A stretch of 64,000 nt of DNA from Corynebacterium afermentans subsp. lipophilum (GCF_030408375.1 NZ_CP046530.1:372001-436000); one strand, 5' to 3'. Shown: positions 8,007 to 16,799, counted from the first letter of the stretch. The notes: generated from the sequence alone by a model not told the origin. Program-made: numbers and translations.

Positions 8007-9524
8007 ATGTCAATCTTCTCCCGGGGCGCGATCATCGCGCCTAAGGAATTCAACCGCTGGCTCATCGTCCCGGCGGCGCTGGCCATCCACCTCTCCATCG
8101 GTCAGGTTTACGGGTTCTCCGTGTTTAAAAAGCCGATGATGGAGCACTTCGGGGTGGGGGAAGTTGCCGTGGGCTGGATCTTCTCGCTGGCGATCGGCAT
8201 GTTGGGCACCTCGTCTGCGCTGTTCGGCTCGTGGGTGGAAAAGGTCGGGCCGCGCGCGTCCATGTCTGTCGCCGGCCTGCTGTGGGTGGCCGGGTTCCTG
8301 GTTGCCACGCTGGGCATTCACACCGGCAACCTGTGGCTGGTATACGTCGGATACGGGTTCATCGGCGGCATTGGTCTGGGCATCGGATACATCTCGCCCG
8401 TGTCCACGCTGATGAAGTGGTTCCCGGACCGGCCAGGCCTGGCCACCGGGCTAGCGATCATGGGCTTCGGCGGCGGCGCGCTTATCGCGTCGCCGGCGTC
8501 TAACCGGCTGATGGAGGCGTTCGGCGGAGGCGCTGAGCTCGCGGACCGCGCCGCGGGGCTCGAACCGACGTTTATCACGCTTGCGGTGGTGTACCTGCTG
8601 GTCATCGCTCTGGGCGCGTACTGCATCCGGCTGCCGCACCCGGATTGGACCCCGTCTGGCGCGCCGAAGTTGAAGGTGAAGCCTGCGAAGGTCGCCATCG
8701 TTGGTGCCAATGTCAGCGCGAATAACGCGATCCGCACGCCCCAGTTCTGGTGCCTCTGGGTGATCCTGTTCTGCAACATCACCGCCGGCATCGGCATCTT
8801 GGAAAACGCCGCGCCGATGGTGCAGGACTACTACCCGGCGCTGACCGCCGCGGCTGCCGCCGGGTTTGTCGGGCTTTTGTCGCTGGCCAACATGGGCGGG
8901 CGCTTCATCTGGTCCTCCGCCTCCGACGTCATTGGCCGCAAGAACATCTACATGGTCTACCTGGGGGTTGGCCTGATCTTCTACTTCGTGGTCGCATCCG
9001 CCGGCCACACCAGCCTGGCGCTGTTCGTGGTGAGCACCTTGATCCTGCTCACCTTCTATGGCGGCGGGTTTTCCACCATCCCGGCCTACCTGCGTGACCT
9101 CTTCGGCGTGTACCAGGTCGGCGCGATCCACGGCCGGTTGCTCACCGCCTGGTCCGCGGCGGGCGTGGCGGGCCCGCTGATCATCAACATGGTGGTGGAG
9201 CGCCAGGCCAGCCGCGGCAACTCCGGCCCGGAGCTGTACCAGCTCTCGCTCTACATCATGTGCGTGCTGCTCGCGGTCGGCTTGATTGCGAACATCTTGG
9301 TCAAGCCGGTTCACAAGAAGTGGTTCGAGGACCCGGAGACGGTGCAGGCCAAGGTGGAGGCTGATCGGGCGTCGGCGAGAGCATCCGCTACGACGTCTAC
9401 CGGCAGCGGCGCTGGATCGCTGCACGCGCTGGCGGCTGTGGTGCTCGCGGTGGTTATCGCGGCGCTGCTCGTCTATGGGCTGTGGGAGACCGCGGTGAAG
9501 GCCTCGCAGATGTTCGCCGGTTAG
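8007..9524 (+). CDS. OFA (oxalate/formate antiporter)-type MFS transporter
   Basis: 505 aa from the ATG at 8007, which has AGGAAG 6 bp upstream; an upstream in-frame ATG at 7980 has no such site. IHLSIGQVYGFSVFKKPM in helix 1 and GKRGLATGLA-like SPVSTLMKWFPDRPGLATG follow the OFA subgroup pattern. About 12 hydrophobic segments, then a Ser/Ala/Thr-rich linker and one extra C-terminal hydrophobic segment (VVLAVVIAALLVYGLW). The group exchanges small organic anions; the substrate here is unknown. Upstream is a long non-coding leader with an inverted repeat; fdhD converges from the other side with 6 bp between. Confidence 0.85.
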   Translation: MSIFSRGAIIAPKEFNRWLIVPAALAIHLSIGQVYGFSVFKKPMMEHFGVGEVAVGWIFSLAIGMLGTSSALFGSWVEKVGPRASMSVAGLLWVAGFLVATLGIHTGNLWLVYVGYGFIGGIGLGIGYISPVSTLMKWFPDRPGLATGLAIMGFGGGALIASPASNRLMEAFGGGAELADRAAGLEPTFITLAVVYLLVIALGAYCIRLPHPDWTPSGAPKLKVKPAKVAIVGANVSANNAIRTPQFWCLWVILFCNITAGIGILENAAPMVQDYYPALTAAAAAGFVGLLSLANMGGRFIWSSASDVIGRKNIYMVYLGVGLIFYFVVASAGHTSLALFVVSTLILLTFYGGGFSTIPAYLRDLFGVYQVGAIHGRLLTAWSAAGVAGPLIINMVVERQASRGNSGPELYQLSLYIMCVLLAVGLIANILVKPVHKKWFEDPETVQAKVEADRASARASATTSTGSGAGSLHALAAVVLAVVIAALLVYGLWETAVKASQMFAG

Positions 9525-9530
9525 GCCCCC

Positions 9531-10286
9531 TTAAGCCCCGGCGTAGACGCTGAAGCGCTCCTCGTTCACCTCGCCGACGAGCACCGTGTTGGTGGCCCGG
9601 GCAAGCTCTACTGCCATCGACGTCACGCCGGCAGTAGTGGCCACCGCGCCGAACCCGGCCGCCGCGGCGGCGCGCACGATCTCGAAGCCCACCCGCGCAT
9701 CGGTTGCAAGGGTGAGGGCGGGGGACGCGGAGGCGTCGAGAAGCATGTGCCCCGCAATCTTGTGCACGGCGTTCAAGGCATCGAGGTCCTGGCGACCCGT
9801 GCCACCCGCGACGGCGGTGGGCAGGTCGCGCGTGCGGTGCTGCGACAACACCGCAGGAAGTGCGAAGATCTCGGAAGGCTCGAGCTCCATGAACGTATCT
9901 CGCACGTCGAGGTTGGCGGCGAGCTCGCGCACCCGCTGCTCGGCGGAAATGCCGCAGGCGTCGCCTGGGATCGGGTCGATGAACTGCGGGGAAGCGGGGC
10001 GCGCGAGCTGGATATCCAGCAGGTTGTACGTGTTCTCGCCGCCGATCGCGCCCTCGCAGTAGCGGGCGGTGACCACGTCCTCGACGCGAGTGATCATCCC
10101 GCGCGCCAGCAGCAGGCCGTGCGCGAGCTCGATGTCGTGGCCTGGGGCGCGCATAAGCGTAGCGACGCTCACGCCACCGGCCCGGATCTCCAGCGGCTCT
10201 TCAACCGCGACCTGGCCCGCGCGGGTGTCGCGGGTGCCGTCGGCGGAGATTTTGGTGACTGCGAAGCTGCGTTTGGTCCTGCTCAT
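9531..10286 (-). CDS. fdhD: FdhD-like formate dehydrogenase accessory sulfurtransferase (divergent)
   Basis: 251 aa from the ATG at 10286. FdhD passes sulfur from IscS to the Mo-bis-MGD cofactor of formate dehydrogenase. Supporting segments: VEEPLEIRAGGVSVATLMRAPG near the N-terminus, ELAHGLLLARGMI, and the C-terminal SRVGFEIV-type helix (DARVGFEIVRAAAAAG). The family's C-x-x-C loop appears as CGIS, so the second Cys is missing. No fdhF is in the window; in C. glutamicum fdhD and fdhF lie at this position between rplE and rpsH, so this may be a remnant or may serve an enzyme elsewhere. Confidence 0.8.
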   Translation of the reverse strand: MSRTKRSFAVTKISADGTRDTRAGQVAVEEPLEIRAGGVSVATLMRAPGHDIELAHGLLLARGMITRVEDVVTARYCEGAIGGENTYNLLDIQLARPASPQFIDPIPGDACGISAEQRVRELAANLDVRDTFMELEPSEIFALPAVLSQHRTRDLPTAVAGGTGRQDLDALNAVHKIAGHMLLDASASPALTLATDARVGFEIVRAAAAAGFGAVATTAGVTSMAVELARATNTVLVGEVNEERFSVYAGA

Positions 10287-10341
10287 TGCCCCGATGCTAG
10301 TTGCCGGGGTTGACGGTTGTGGCGGGCGTATGCTGTGCGCC

Positions 10342-11355
10342 ATGCAAGCGATTGTGTACAGGCAATACGGCGGCCCTGAGGTTGTGGAGCGCACGCAAGT
10401 CGACCGCGCGGAGCCCGCACCGGACGAGCTGTTGATCCGCACCAGCGCAGTAGGGCTCAACCCCGTTGACGTGATGCAGCGCAACGGCAGCTTTAAAGCG
10501 CTCGACCCGTACACCTTCCCCAAGGTCGCCGGCAATGAATTGAGCGGCACTGTAGAGAAGGTCGGTTCCGCCGTCGCGTCCTTTGCCGTGGGCGATGAGG
10601 TGGTGGCTCGCGTTGGGGTCAGCGGCCTTGGCGCGTTCGCGGACTATGTTGCGGTCCGCGCGGACTGGGTGGCCAAGGCCTCGCGGGAGCTGTCGCTAGT
10701 GCACGCCGCCGGGCTCCCGCTCGCCGGGTTGACCGCGCAGCAAGCCCTGGGCGCGGACCACCTGGCGGTGGGGCAGGGGGACCGGCTGCTCATCACCGGC
10801 GCTTCCGGCGGGGTGGGATTGATTGCGGTGCAGTTGGCCAAGCTCGCGGGTGCGCACGTCACGGTTACCGCCTCGGAAAAGGGGGAATCGCTCGTGCGCG
10901 AAGCGGGCGCCGACGCGGTGATCAACTACACACAGCGCTCCGTCGCCGAGGGCGGGGAGCGCTTTGACAAGGTGCTCGACCTTGTCGGTGGCGACCAGGT
11001 AGCTGAGCTGTTCCAATCGGTGGAGGCCGGCGGCTGCGTGGTCAGCGTGTCCGGTGCGCCGACGCCGGGCAGCCTCGAATCGGCAGCGGCGCCGAAGCGA
11101 CGGCTGCTGGCCAAGATCGTCTCGCGGCTCGGCAGCGTCAGCATCCGCCGCGCAGCGAAGCGGGCCGGCGTGCACTACGAGTTTTTCCTCATGCACCCGG
11201 ACGGTGCCGGGTTGGCCGACCTTGTGCGCCTCGTCGACGACGGCAAACTCCGTCTCACGGTGGATACCGTCTACCCGTTGGATGAGTACCGGGCCGCGTT
11301 AGAGCATCTCGAGTCGCGCCGGGCGAAGGGCAAGATCGTCATCGACTGGAGCTAG
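10342..11355 (+). CDS. Zinc-free MDR-type NADPH:quinone oxidoreductase
   Basis: 337 aa from the ATG at 10342, chosen because MQAIVYRQYGGPEV is the family N-terminus. GRoES-like N-terminal domain (VGLNPVDVMQRNG, AGNELSGTVEKVG, GDEVVAR) and Rossmann domain with LLITGASGGVGLIAVQLAKLAGA. No zinc-ligand cluster, as in quinone oxidoreductases and unlike zinc alcohol dehydrogenases. Divergent from fdhD with a 55-bp gap and convergent with the next gene (3 bp between stops). The natural substrate is unknown. Confidence 0.88.
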   Translation: MQAIVYRQYGGPEVVERTQVDRAEPAPDELLIRTSAVGLNPVDVMQRNGSFKALDPYTFPKVAGNELSGTVEKVGSAVASFAVGDEVVARVGVSGLGAFADYVAVRADWVAKASRELSLVHAAGLPLAGLTAQQALGADHLAVGQGDRLLITGASGGVGLIAVQLAKLAGAHVTVTASEKGESLVREAGADAVINYTQRSVAEGGERFDKVLDLVGGDQVAELFQSVEAGGCVVSVSGAPTPGSLESAAAPKRRLLAKIVSRLGSVSIRRAAKRAGVHYEFFLMHPDGAGLADLVRLVDDGKLRLTVDTVYPLDEYRAALEHLESRRAKGKIVIDWS

Positions 11356-11358
11356 CGC

Positions 11359-11829
11359 TTACCAATCCAGGTCGAACTCGGTGGTTCCCTTCACCTGCTG
11401 CGGATCGGTGCGGGTGGCGATGCTCACGCGGTTGAAGGTGTTGATCGCGCAGATGGAGACCAACAGGTTGTGCGTGCCATCTTCGCCGAAGTGCTCCACT
11501 GCGGCGTTCCAGAGCTCGTCGGGCACGGAGGCGTAGCCGTCGATGTGCGTGACCGCGTCGGTGAGCGCAAGGACGGCGCGCTCGTCGTCGGTGAACTCCG
11601 CTTCGTGGTTGGTCCAGTCCTCCGCGGCGAGAATGCGCTGCTGGTCCATGCCGTCGGCGCGCGCGTCGCGGCGGTGGGTGGCAATGCAGGCTTTGCAGTC
11701 GTTGAGCACGGAGGCGCGCAGGGCGATTAAGTGACCAAGTTCGGCTGGGACGGTGTGCTTCGAGTGCTTGACCATGGGCAGCAGCGAGCGCATCGCCTCA
11801 CCGCGCATCTGTGTCCGGGGTTCGACCAT
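11359..11829 (-). CDS. AhpD-like / carboxymuconolactone decarboxylase-family protein
   Basis: 156 aa from the ATG at 11829. The motif CKACIATHRR (Cys45-x-x-Cys48 and His52) is the redox centre of AhpD-like alkylhydroperoxidases, set in an all-helical fold (HLIALRASVLNDCKAC, LLVSICAINTFNRVSI). Members reduce peroxides with lipoyl or thioredoxin partners; a true decarboxylase role is unlikely given the CxxC. The much longer open frame to 12798 is antisense to the DUF2786 gene and was not used. Confidence 0.85.
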   Translation of the reverse strand: MVEPRTQMRGEAMRSLLPMVKHSKHTVPAELGHLIALRASVLNDCKACIATHRRDARADGMDQQRILAAEDWTNHEAEFTDDERAVLALTDAVTHIDGYASVPDELWNAAVEHFGEDGTHNLLVSICAINTFNRVSIATRTDPQQVKGTTEFDLDW

Positions 11830-11967
11830 GCGGCCAATGTACCTGCGAAAACTCCGGTTATCCACAGGGGATCGGACGCGAATTCCACAAGCGTAAAAAC
11901 ACAGGCCTTGACGCCCCGCTACAACTGCACCCACACATCCGAACACAGAAAGGGGTGGGTGCGTCCG

Positions 11968-12681
11968 ATGCGTACCGAAGACAAGATCAAACAACGGCTG
12001 CAAAAACTGCTCAACCAGGCCCGCGACCGTGAGGGCACACCGGAAGGCGACGCGTTCTATGCCAGAGCCTTCGAGCTCATGGCCGAGTACGGCTATGAAC
12101 AACGCGACCTCGACACCGATGACGGCGACGAGGTGGGTCAGCGCGTTTACGAATTCGCCGGCGCCTACACGGAGATGCAAGCGAACCTGCTGCTGACCAT
12201 CGCGTTCGCGCTGCACTGCACGGGCTTTTCGCAGCGCGTGTACAACTCCACGCGCATGAAAGACGCCGTCATCTTCGGCTGCGCGCGCCACCTGGAGCGG
12301 GTGGACATGCTGTACGCGCTGCTGCTGCCCGTGATGCTTGCGGATGCTCAGAAGGTGCGCGCGACTAGCTGGGGTGAATCGGCGGTCGTGCGCCGCCGCA
12401 GCTTCATGTCCGGCTTCGCCGCCAGCATCGGCGCGCGCCTCGCCGAGGCGGAAAAGACCGTGGAGGAAGCGGACGGCGAGTATGGGCTCGTGCTGGTCAG
12501 TGATTTCCAAAAAGCCACCGAAGCCCGCGACACATTCGCCGAAGAGATGGGCTTCTTTCTCGGCAGCTTCTCGTCCAAGCGGTCCTTCGACGCGGACGCC
12601 TTCGACCAGGGCCACGAGGCGGGGCAGCGCTCCGACATCGGGCAGACGCGGGTGCGTTCGCGCCCGGCGCTGCCGTTCTAG
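11968..12681 (+). CDS. DUF2786 domain protein
   Basis: 237 aa from the ATG at 11968 (purine-rich AGAAAGGGGTG upstream). The N-terminal EDKIKQRLQKLLNQARDREG followed by AFELMAEYGYEQRDL is the DUF2786 helical hairpin, seen in many bacterial and phage proteins without known function. The remainder (DMLYALLLPVMLADAQKV, SFMSGFAASIGARL) is helical with no enzyme motif recognised. No signal peptide or membrane segment. It stands alone between the AhpD-like gene (divergent) and the arsR operon. Confidence 0.8.
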   Translation: MRTEDKIKQRLQKLLNQARDREGTPEGDAFYARAFELMAEYGYEQRDLDTDDGDEVGQRVYEFAGAYTEMQANLLLTIAFALHCTGFSQRVYNSTRMKDAVIFGCARHLERVDMLYALLLPVMLADAQKVRATSWGESAVVRRRSFMSGFAASIGARLAEAEKTVEEADGEYGLVLVSDFQKATEARDTFAEEMGFFLGSFSSKRSFDADAFDQGHEAGQRSDIGQTRVRSRPALPF

Positions 12682-12728
12682 CCGCGCTGAAGGGGAATCT
12701 AGGTCGAGGGGCTGTGGCCCATCGCGAT

Positions 12729-12773
12729 TGTGCAACTTTTCTTGTATGGTCATCGTGCAAGAAAAGTTGCACA
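12729..12773. promoter_or_regulatory. Perfect 16-bp palindromic operator upstream of arsR
   Basis: TGTGCAACTTTTCTTG (12729-12744) is repeated as its exact reverse complement CAAGAAAAGTTGCACA (12758-12773) across a 13-bp spacer, ending 15 bp before the arsR start codon. The position and symmetry fit the binding site of a dimeric winged-helix repressor, so autoregulation of the arsR-MFS unit is inferred. Confidence 0.75.
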
Positions 12774-12788
12774 TTATTTGGAGAATCG

Positions 12789-13115
12789 ATGACACCACGC
12801 GAATACCACCATCCAGTAGTTGAAGAAATCACTCTGACCAGGGTGCTTGGTGCTTTGAGTGATCCCACTCGGCTAGAGATGATCCGTCGGCTCGCCGACG
12901 GGTTGGAGCATGACAGTCTTGAGTTGGCAGACGATTTGCCCCGGTCGACGCTCACGTACCACACGCGGATATTGAGGGAGGCGGGTGTGACGTGGACCCG
13001 AGGGGAGGGGCGCGCGTGCTTGATCCGATTGCGGCGGGACGATCTAGATCGTTTGTTTCCCGGTGTGCTTGCAGCAGTGATCGCCAACACGGCTACCGAG
13101 GGGGAACAGGGATGA
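12789..13115 (+). CDS. ArsR-family winged-helix transcriptional regulator
   Basis: 108 aa from the ATG at 12789. ALSDPTRLEMIRRLADG is the ArsR N-terminal helix and LADDLPRSTLTYHTRILREAGV the HTH with recognition helix. The metal-binding ELCVCD motif of ArsR/SmtB sensors is absent, so it is more likely to sense an organic or redox signal. A perfect inverted repeat lies directly upstream. Its stop codon overlaps the start of the MFS gene (ATGATG/TGA), so the two are translationally coupled and the exporter is its probable target. Confidence 0.9.
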   Translation: MTPREYHHPVVEEITLTRVLGALSDPTRLEMIRRLADGLEHDSLELADDLPRSTLTYHTRILREAGVTWTRGEGRACLIRLRRDDLDRLFPGVLAAVIANTATEGEQG

Positions 13116-14248
13116 TGCGTCGGCTATGGCCTTTCGTGCTGGGGAGCGTGGCGCTCGGCCTAGACGCATATGTCGTAGCGGGACTCCTGCCCGCCATAGC
13201 AGCTGCCCTCGGCACGCCGGAAGCTACGGTTGGGCTGGGGGTTGCGGCATTTACGGCTTCGTATGCCGTCGTGGGGCCGTTGCTCGCGGGGAGGGCAGGG
13301 CAGCGGTCGCGGCACAGCCTGATCATCGCCTTGCTGGTGTTTACGGTAGCCAACTTGGCCACGGCGTTGTCGCCAACTGTCTGGGTTTTCCTGGGGTCTC
13401 GCGTGGTGGCGGGCGCAGCAGCTGGTGTGTATTCGCCGCTATCATCTGCGGTCGCCGCGGAACTCGTGGGGCAAGAACACCGAGGGCGAGCACTCGCGCT
13501 AGTCCTTGCTGGCTTAGCGGTCGGCACTGTATTCGGCGTGCCCACCGGTCTGGTGCTAGCACAGCATTGGGGTTGGCGCGCCGCGATTCTGCTGATCGTG
13601 GTCATTGGAGGTGTAGCACTCGCAGGTATCGCATTGCGAGGAGGGGATCTGCCGGCTATCCCAGCGTCTGGTCCCGCCGGCCGTCTGCGCTCGATTACAC
13701 GCCCGAAGAATCTCCTCACGGTCACTGTGACGCTGTTGACCGGCGTCGCTTCTCTGGGGCTTTACACCTACCTTACTGTCGTGCTGTCAGGCGGAGCCCT
13801 TGCGTCGCACCAGAACGTAGCGATTTGGGTATGGGGGCTCGGCGGAGCGGCCGGAGCATTGGGGATTGGGCGGCTCGCGGACAAATATGACCCGCTGCGG
13901 TTGAGTGCTGTGATTCTCGCGGGCCTCACCTGTGCGTTGCTCGGTATGACCCAAGGCCAGATTCCGGTGTTAGTGGTAGTCAGTCTGTTTGTCTGGGGGT
14001 TGTGCGGTTGGGCTTCCCTCGCGCCCCAGCAGCAAGTGCTACTTCAAGCGAATCCCACTGATGGCGCAACAGCCGTAGCTGCGAATGCTTCGGCCAACTA
14101 CCTAGGTTCGGCACTGGGCGCGCTTGCTGGATCGCTTTTGGTAGCTGCAAATACGACGCCGACCGTACTGTGTGGTTCAGCAGCGGTCGTGGCCGCGTTC
14201 GCGTTGTTCTGCCAGCTTGTTCGGCAGCGCATGGATTCCAACCCGTGA
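13112..14248 (+). CDS. MFS efflux transporter (DHA1-type)
   Basis: 378 aa from the ATG at 13112 (a second ATG follows at 13115). About 12 hydrophobic segments; GLDAYVVAGLLPAIAAALG in helix 1 and GPLLAGRAGQRSRHSLIIA as the loop 2-3 motif place it with drug/metabolite efflux permeases. Coupled to the upstream ArsR regulator, so its expression is probably released when the repressor binds its signal. Codon use looks somewhat less GC-biased than in the flanking genes, which would fit acquisition of the pair, but this was judged by eye. Confidence 0.87.
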   Translation: MMRRLWPFVLGSVALGLDAYVVAGLLPAIAAALGTPEATVGLGVAAFTASYAVVGPLLAGRAGQRSRHSLIIALLVFTVANLATALSPTVWVFLGSRVVAGAAAGVYSPLSSAVAAELVGQEHRGRALALVLAGLAVGTVFGVPTGLVLAQHWGWRAAILLIVVIGGVALAGIALRGGDLPAIPASGPAGRLRSITRPKNLLTVTVTLLTGVASLGLYTYLTVVLSGGALASHQNVAIWVWGLGGAAGALGIGRLADKYDPLRLSAVILAGLTCALLGMTQGQIPVLVVVSLFVWGLCGWASLAPQQQVLLQANPTDGATAVAANASANYLGSALGALAGSLLVAANTTPTVLCGSAAVVAAFALFCQLVRQRMDSNP

Positions 14249-14260
14249 GCCAAATCCTGC

Positions 14261-15493
14261 TTACGCCGCGCCATCCACCAGCCAAGCGGCTGCCGCCACG
14301 ATCATGGCCTCGGCCGCACGGTCAAGCGTGGGCTGCAGGTCGGGTGCGAAGGACGGGGAGTGGTTGCCGGGCGCGTTCTCCCAGTCCGCAAAACCGCCCA
14401 AGCCCCAGTAGGTGTACGGCACGCCGAGCGCGTCCGGGATGATGGAGAAGTCCTCCGAAGCGGTGATTTGGCCCAAGTCCACCGCCTCGTCGCCGAAGTG
14501 GGCGTCGAATGCGCCGCGCACACGAGCGGTCATCGCCGGGTCGTTGTGCGTGAGCGGGTACTCGTCGTAGAACGTGATCTCCGGCTCGCGGGGGCTGCCC
14601 GCTGCGGCGCACTCGCCCTCCACGATGCGGATAATCGTGCTGCGCAACCGGTCGCTGACCTCCCGGGTGTACGCCCGGGTGTCCACCAACAGCTCGGCGG
14701 TTTCCGGGATCACATTCGCTTTGACGCCGGAGTGGATCGCGCCGACGGTGAGTACGGCGGTGTCCTTCGCCTCGATCTCGCGGGAGACCACGGTGTGCAG
14801 CCGGGTGACAATGTTGGAGGCCAACAAGATCGGATCCACGCCCTTGTCCGGCATGGAGCCGTGGGTGCCTTTGCCCCAGACGGTGATTTGGGCGGAAAAG
14901 GACTGGGACATAAACGGCCCCGGGTGGGTGCCCACCACACCTGCGGGCAGCATCGGCAGCACGTGCTGGCCCAGGTACACATCTGGCTTCGGCATTGCCT
15001 CGCGGATGCCGTTAGCCAGCATCACCCGGGAACCGGCGTAGGCCTCCTCCGCGGGCTGGAACACGGCCACCAGCGTGCCGCTCCAGCAGTCGCGGTTGGC
15101 CGCGTACGCCTCCAGCGCGCCGAGCACGCCCATGATGTGGAAGTCGTGCCCGCAGGCGTGGGCGACGTGTTCCTCGCGGCCGTTGACGGCATCAACCTGC
15201 GTGGCGGTGGAGGCGTAGGGCTTGCCGGAGCGCTCCTGCACCGGCAGGCCGTCGATGTCCGCGCGTATCGCCACCACCGGGCCGGGGCCGTTTTCCAGCA
15301 CGCAGACTGTGCCGGTTTCTCCGACCTGCATGTGCGTGAGCTGCAGCGCGTCCAGCCGCGAGCGGATTTTCGAGGATGTCTGCAGCTCCTGCAGCGACAG
15401 CTCCGGATGTTGGTGGAACCACACGTACAGTGCTTCGCGCGCCTCGCGCGTGGCGGCCAGCGATCCAACGAGCTGAGCAAGAGCAGATTCCAT
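14261..15493 (-). CDS. M20-family amidohydrolase (hippurate hydrolase-like)
   Basis: 410 aa, full length. RADIDGLPVQE is followed by HACGHDFHIMG (Cys114, His116, His119), FQPAEEAYAGS and, late, GQITASEDFS: the metal-binding and catalytic set of the M20D aminoacylase/carboxypeptidase group. It would hydrolyse N-acyl amino acids or similar amides in the cytoplasm; no signal peptide. It ends 12 bp from the convergent MFS gene. Its promoter lies in the 350-bp region shared with rpsH. Confidence 0.9.
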   Translation of the reverse strand: MESALAQLVGSLAATREAREALYVWFHQHPELSLQELQTSSKIRSRLDALQLTHMQVGETGTVCVLENGPGPVVAIRADIDGLPVQERSGKPYASTATQVDAVNGREEHVAHACGHDFHIMGVLGALEAYAANRDCWSGTLVAVFQPAEEAYAGSRVMLANGIREAMPKPDVYLGQHVLPMLPAGVVGTHPGPFMSQSFSAQITVWGKGTHGSMPDKGVDPILLASNIVTRLHTVVSREIEAKDTAVLTVGAIHSGVKANVIPETAELLVDTRAYTREVSDRLRSTIIRIVEGECAAAGSPREPEITFYDEYPLTHNDPAMTARVRGAFDAHFGDEAVDLGQITASEDFSIIPDALGVPYTYWGLGGFADWENAPGNHSPSFAPDLQPTLDRAAEAMIVAAAAWLVDGAA

Positions 15494-15546
15494 AGAGCTT
15501 CAGTCTATGAGGTCGCGTGGGTGACCGGGGATCGGTGGTGGCGGAG

Positions 15547-15560
15547 TTCGTCGATAAGCG
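15547..15560 (+). repeat. Dispersed motif copy TTCGTCGATAAGCG (intergenic)
   Basis: Matches 13 of 14 positions of the recurring motif TTCGTCGATAAGCA; non-coding, between the M20 gene and rpsH. Confidence 0.6.
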
Positions 15561-15603
15561 ATTTGCTCATTGGCGCAGGAAAGCGGTAAGTTACCCCCTC
15601 GGA

Positions 15604-15633
15604 CTTGCGCGCCGAGGATTCGGCGTGCGCAAG
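15604..15633 (+). promoter_or_regulatory. Hairpin in the rpsH upstream region
   Basis: CTTGCGC and GCCGA on the left pair with TCGGC and GCGCAAG on the right, with a 1-2-nt bulge. If transcription starts further left it would lie in a long 5' leader of rpsH, a place where ribosomal-protein autoregulation is common. No ribosomal-protein binding site was recognised. Confidence 0.4.
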
Positions 15634-15844
15634 CCGAAGTACATTTGAACATCCAACTTTGTTGCAGGCCCCCCGCCAAGATGCGGACCGCGTGCAAGGG
15701 AGGCGGCGAGCGGCCCACGCTATTGAGTGTGGGCAGCGTGAGTAGCCCCCGACAGACCATGCGGAAAACGCGACCTCAAGCGCTCACGCGCGGCAGGTCA
15801 CCCGGTGGATGGGAACCGCAACGAGAAAGGTAACGGTCACCACA

Positions 15845-16243
15845 ATGACCATGACTGATCCGATCGCGGACATGCTGTCGCGCGTGCGCAACGCAGCAAC
15901 TGCGCAGCACGACACCGTGTCTATGCCTTCGTCCAAGATCAAGGTGAACATCGCCGAGATCTTGAAGCAGGAAGGCTACATCGAAGACTACAAAGTTGAG
16001 GAAGAGAAGGTCGCCAAGTCGCTGACGCTCAACCTCAAGTACGGCCCGACCCGCGAGCCTTCTATCGCTGGTCTGCGCCGCGTGTCCAAGCCGGGCCTGC
16101 GCGTGTACGCGAAGTCCAACGACCTGCCTCAGGTGCTCGGTGGCCTGGGCGTGGCAATCATCTCCACGTCCCACGGCCTGCTCACCGACCGCCAGGCTCA
16201 AGAGAAGGGTGTAGGCGGGGAAGTCCTCGCTTACGTCTGGTAA
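15845..16243 (+). CDS. rpsH: 30S ribosomal protein S8
   Basis: 132 aa from the ATG at 15845, matching the corynebacterial N-terminus [17 protein letters not shown]; the next in-frame ATG is at 15851. C-terminal [26 protein letters not shown] is the S8 signature that contacts 16S h21. First gene of rpsH-rplF-rplR-rpsE-rpmD-rplO, here separated from rplE by an accessory block. Confidence 0.97.
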   Translation: MTMTDPIADMLSRVRNAATAQHDTVSMPSSKIKVNIAEILKQEGYIEDYKVEEEKVAKSLTLNLKYGPTREPSIAGLRRVSKPGLRVYAKSNDLPQVLGGLGVAIISTSHGLLTDRQAQEKGVGGEVLAYVW

Positions 16244-16262
16244 AGGGGAGGTTGAAAGACTT

Positions 16263-16799
16263 ATGTCTCGTGTAGGTAATGCACCCATCGCAATCCCGAA
16301 CAACGTCGAGGTGAAGATCGACGGCCAGCACGTCGAGGTCAAGGGCCCGAAGGGCACCAAGGGCCTGGATATGCCGGCACCGATCACCGCTTCCGTCGAG
16401 GACAACCAGATCCTGGTGGCCCGTCCGGACGACCACCGTGACAACCGTTCGCTTCACGGCCTGACCCGCTCACTGATCAACAACATGGTCGTGGGTGTGA
16501 CTGAGGGCTACAAGATCGACATGGAGATCTTCGGCGTCGGCTACCGCGTGCAGCAGAAGGGCAAGGACCTCGAGTTCTCCCTCGGCTACTCGCACCCGAT
16601 CCTGATCGAGGCGCCGGAAGGCGTCACGTTCTCCGTCGACGGCAACACCAAGTTGGCCATCGAAGGTTCCGATAAGCAGCAGGTTGGCCAGATTGCGGCA
16701 AACATCCGCCGTCTGCGTAAGGATGACCCGTACAAGGGTAAGGGCATCCGCTACGCCGGCGAGCAGGTCCGCCGCAAGGTCGGAAAGACGGGTAAGTAA
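16263..16799 (+). CDS. rplF: 50S ribosomal protein L6
   Basis: 178 aa. [16 protein letters not shown] at the N-terminus and the C-terminal [17 protein letters not shown] with [12 protein letters not shown] are the L6 signatures. L6 binds 23S rRNA near the factor-binding site. 19 bp after rpsH, 2 bp before rplR. Confidence 0.97.
   Translation: MSRVGNAPIAIPNNVEVKIDGQHVEVKGPKGTKGLDMPAPITASVEDNQILVARPDDHRDNRSLHGLTRSLINNMVVGVTEGYKIDMEIFGVGYRVQQKGKDLEFSLGYSHPILIEAPEGVTFSVDGNTKLAIEGSDKQQVGQIAANIRRLRKDDPYKGKGIRYAGEQVRRKVGKTGK

Larger units (their letters stand above)
15494..15844. other. Non-coding divergent region between M20 gene and rpsH
   Basis: About 350 bp with no plausible gene. It holds an exact dispersed-motif copy (15547-15560), a hairpin (15604-15633) and the rpsH leader. 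Promoter hexamers could not be assigned with confidence. Confidence 0.6.

Noticed and set aside
16664-16679. Further copy of the dispersed motif (TTCCGATAAGCAGCA) in rplF
   Set aside because: It needs a two-base deletion, and the codons are explained by the conserved GSDKQ of L6.
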